Of a DNA stretch of 6,610 bases, positions 4,619 through 6,610 are shown piece after piece. Source of the stretch: Rubritepida sp. (GTDB lineage Bacteria > Pseudomonadota > Alphaproteobacteria > Acetobacterales > Acetobacteraceae); contig JALHNW010000104.1 in the NCBI GenBank assembly GCA_022843345.1, positions 1-6,610 of the forward strand, in the 5' to 3' direction. The notes beneath the pieces are model-generated. The model did not search any database. It worked only from the letters and a program-made list of their open reading frames with translations, and was not told where the DNA came from. Each line of letters starts with the position of its first letter. Positions within the stretch are counted from its first letter, which is position 1. Made by a program: the position numbers and the translations under genes.

Positions 4619-6610
4619 ATGCCGGCCCCCGCCGGGGGGCCGCGCGCCTATCGCCTCTACGCCGTCGTCGCCGCCCTGGTGATCCTCTGCCTCGCCGCCG
4701 TCTTCGGCATGGTGACGCGGCGCAGCGAGGCGGATGCGATCGGGGAGAACGAGCGGCTGGTGCAGTCTGTCGCCGACGCCCTTGCGGATCAGTTAACGCG
4801 CGCCACCCAGACGGTGGACCTCGTGCTGCTCGACATGGGCGAGCGCGCGGCGAACCAGCGCCCCGGCGCCTTCGACAGCCAGTTCCAGAACGTGCTGGGC
4901 GAGGTGTCGCAGCTGCGCGCCATGCTGTTGGTGGACGCGGGCGGCACCGTCGCCCAATCCTCCGTCGAGGCGCTGCTGGGCGCCAGCGTCGCCGACCGGG
5001 ACTGGTTCCGCCAGCTGCGCCTGGGCGGCGCGCAGCTGCGCGTCGGCACGCCGGAGGCCGGGCGCTTCCTCGCCGCCGGCCCCGTGCGCCCGATCGCCGA
5101 GACGGGGCTGTGGTCCATCCCCATGGCCCGCGGCCTGCGCGGGGCGCGCGGCGAGTTCGAGGGCGTGGCCGTCGCCCTGCTCAACCCCGACTACTTCACC
5201 GCCATCTCGCGCCGCCATGCCGAGGCCTTCGGCGTCACCGTGCGGCTGCACGGCTTCAACGGCGCGCTGCTGGCCCGCTCCGACGGGGCGCGCGCCGGCA
5301 TCGGGCTGATCCACCCCAACGCCTGGCCCTTCCGCACCTTCATACCCCGGCAGGAGCAGGGCACCTTCATCGGCACGGACCAGGACGGGGTGCAGGCCAT
5401 CGGCGGCTTCGCCACCACCCGCCAGGGCCTGTTCGTGGTGGAGGTGGTGCGCGCGCGCGCCGACGCGCTGGCGCCGGTGCGCGCGCTCTCCCTCGTGCTC
5501 GGCCTGTCCATGGGCGCGGCGGCGCTGTTCATCCTGCTGGCGCTGGGCGTGCTGCTGCGCCAGTCCCAGGCGCTGCGCCGGCAGGGCGCCCGGCTCGCGC
5601 GCTCCGAGGCCGCAGCCCACGCCGCCTCGCGCGCCAAGGAGGAGTTCCTGGCCTCCATGAGCCACGAGATCCGCACGCCGATGAACGGCGTGATCGGCAT
5701 GACCGGCCTGCTGCTCGACACCCGGCTGGAGCCGATCCAGCGCCGCTACGCCGAGACGATCCAGAACAGCGCCGAGCACCTGCTGATGGTGCTCAACGAC
5801 ATCCTCGACTTCTCCAAGCTGGAGGCCGGCGCCGTCGAGCTGGAGGCGGTGCCCTTCGTCATCGAGAACGAGATCGCCACCATCGTCGAGCTCTTCGCCC
5901 CCAAGGCGGCGGCGCGCGGTGTGGAGATCATCGTCTCCCTGCCCGCCGACCTGCCGCGCCGCGTGGTGGGCGACCCCGGGCGCTTCCGCCAGGTGCTGTT
6001 CAACCTGGCGGGCAACGCGGTGAAGTTCACCGAGGCGGGCTGGATCCAGCTGCGGCTGGAGGCGGAGGCGCTCGGCGCGCGCCGCGGCTGGATGCTGTCC
6101 TGCCACGTCGAGGACACGGGCGTGGGCCTGGACCCCGCCCAGGTGCCCCACCTGTTCGAGCGCTTCACCCAGGCCGACGCCTCCACGCGGCGCAAGTTCG
6201 GCGGCACCGGGCTGGGGCTGGCCATCTGCCGCCGCCTGGCCGGGGAGATGGGCGGCGGCATCGAGGCCGCCCCGCGCGACGCCGAGAAGCCGCGCGGCGG
6301 CGGCAGCCGCTTCACCTTCCGCGCCCGCTTCGCCGCGCCCGCCGGCCCCGCCGAGCCGCCGCCGGAGCAGGACCTGGCCGGGCTGCGCGTGCTGGTGGTG
6401 GACGACCTGGCGCTGAACCGCGAGATCATGGCTCGCCAGCTCGCCGCCATGGGCGCCGAGGCGGTGACGGCGCCCGACGGCCCGATGGCGATGGGCCACC
6501 TGCTGAGGGCGGCCGAGGAGGGCCGGCCCTTCGCGGTGGCCGTGCTCGACGGCCAGCTGCCCGAGGGCAAGGGCGTGGAGCTGGCGCGGCGCGTGCGCGG
6601 CGCGCCGGGG
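4619..6610 (+). CDS. Hybrid sensor histidine kinase with Cache-like periplasmic sensor, 3' end outside window
   Basis: The frame is open to the window edge, giving 664 visible residues. TM1 is about residues 12-31 ([17 protein letters not shown]), followed by a periplasmic Cache-like sensor of about 250 residues that includes [11 protein letters not shown] and [10 protein letters not shown], and TM2 at about 289-313. The kinase core is complete: H-box [14 protein letters not shown] with phospho-acceptor His349, N-box [11 protein letters not shown] with Asn466, G1 DTGVGLD (499-505), F-box LFERFTQAD and G2 GGTGLGLAI (528-536). A REC domain begins near residue 590 with acidic Asp595/Asp596 and predicted phospho-acceptor Asp644 in VLDGQLP; it is cut by the window end, so an Hpt or second REC may follow. 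The start is uncertain: ATG 4619 has no clear ribosome site, and in-frame ATGs at 4547 and 4532 (the latter with AAGG upstream) would overlap the divergent binding-protein gene. Confidence 0.9.
   Translation, partial: MPAPAGGPRAYRLYAVVAALVILCLAAVFGMVTRRSEADAIGENERLVQSVADALADQLTRATQTVDLVLLDMGERAANQRPGAFDSQFQNVLGEVSQLRAMLLVDAGGTVAQSSVEALLGASVADRDWFRQLRLGGAQLRVGTPEAGRFLAAGPVRPIAETGLWSIPMARGLRGARGEFEGVAVALLNPDYFTAISRRHAEAFGVTVRLHGFNGALLARSDGARAGIGLIHPNAWPFRTFIPRQEQGTFIGTDQDGVQAIGGFATTRQGLFVVEVVRARADALAPVRALSLVLGLSMGAAALFILLALGVLLRQSQALRRQGARLARSEAAAHAASRAKEEFLASMSHEIRTPMNGVIGMTGLLLDTRLEPIQRRYAETIQNSAEHLLMVLNDILDFSKLEAGAVELEAVPFVIENEIATIVELFAPKAAARGVEIIVSLPADLPRRVVGDPGRFRQVLFNLAGNAVKFTEAGWIQLRLEAEALGARRGWMLSCHVEDTGVGLDPAQVPHLFERFTQADASTRRKFGGTGLGLAICRRLAGEMGGGIEAAPRDAEKPRGGGSRFTFRARFAAPAGPAEPPPEQDLAGLRVLVVDDLALNREIMARQLAAMGAEAVTAPDGPMAMGHLLRAAEEGRPFAVAVLDGQLPEGKGVELARRVRGAPG

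Noticed and set aside
4793..6499. A 568-codon open frame on the minus strand, antisense to the kinase gene
   Set aside because: The + strand frame encodes all canonical kinase and receiver motifs. The antisense product is a low-complexity His/Gly/Ala/Arg-rich string, as expected for the shadow of a GC-rich gene.
1..6610. CRISPR array, tRNA, rRNA gene or insertion sequence
   Set aside because: No regularly spaced repeats, no cloverleaf or CCA-ending structure, no transposase-like frame and no flanking inverted repeats were seen. The 16S-complementary 15-mer is isolated and is not part of an rRNA gene.

Overview
The window is very GC-rich, with GC-biased third positions, dense overlapping operons and frequent GTG starts. 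This suits a high-GC alphaproteobacterium, perhaps an Acetobacteraceae (Roseomonas-like) genome. That placement is inference from composition and protein flavour; no rRNA or other taxonomic marker is present.

Left part (1-2952, + strand): one tight operon with no intergenic space. It starts with the 3' part of a secreted or periplasmic tandem-SH3 protein. Three short genes of the nitrile hydratase / thiocyanate hydrolase superfamily follow: a stand-alone beta N-terminal domain, a stand-alone beta C-terminal domain, and an alpha-type metal subunit with the CTLCSC claw. A DHA2-type MFS transporter ends the operon. Every junction is a 1- or 4-base start/stop overlap. The 'beta' is split into two genes, in the beta-N, beta-C, alpha order I recall for thiocyanate hydrolase scnB-scnA-scnC. 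The claw is followed by Tyr-Pro-Arg rather than the usual Tyr-Pro-Trp of nitrile hydratases. The substrate is therefore open: a nitrile or thiocyanate.

Middle part (2953-3214): a 262-base intergenic stretch holding a possible promoter, several hairpins, a 22-codon ORF behind a 15-base perfect complement of the 16S rRNA 3' end, and a strong terminator hairpin. It reads like a short independent transcription unit. Convergent to it on the minus strand (3215-3720) is a complete yefM-yoeB type II toxin-antitoxin pair. Its promoter overlaps two GTAC-core operator boxes spaced 12 bp, and the antitoxin mRNA may be leaderless.

Right part (3760-6610): an orphan periplasmic family-3 solute-binding protein on the minus strand, and divergent from it a membrane hybrid sensor histidine kinase. 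The kinase has TM, Cache-like periplasmic, TM, HisKA, HATPase and REC regions, and runs off the window end. No permease or ATPase gene is visible, so the binding protein may serve sensing by the kinase rather than transport. That pairing is inferred from position only.
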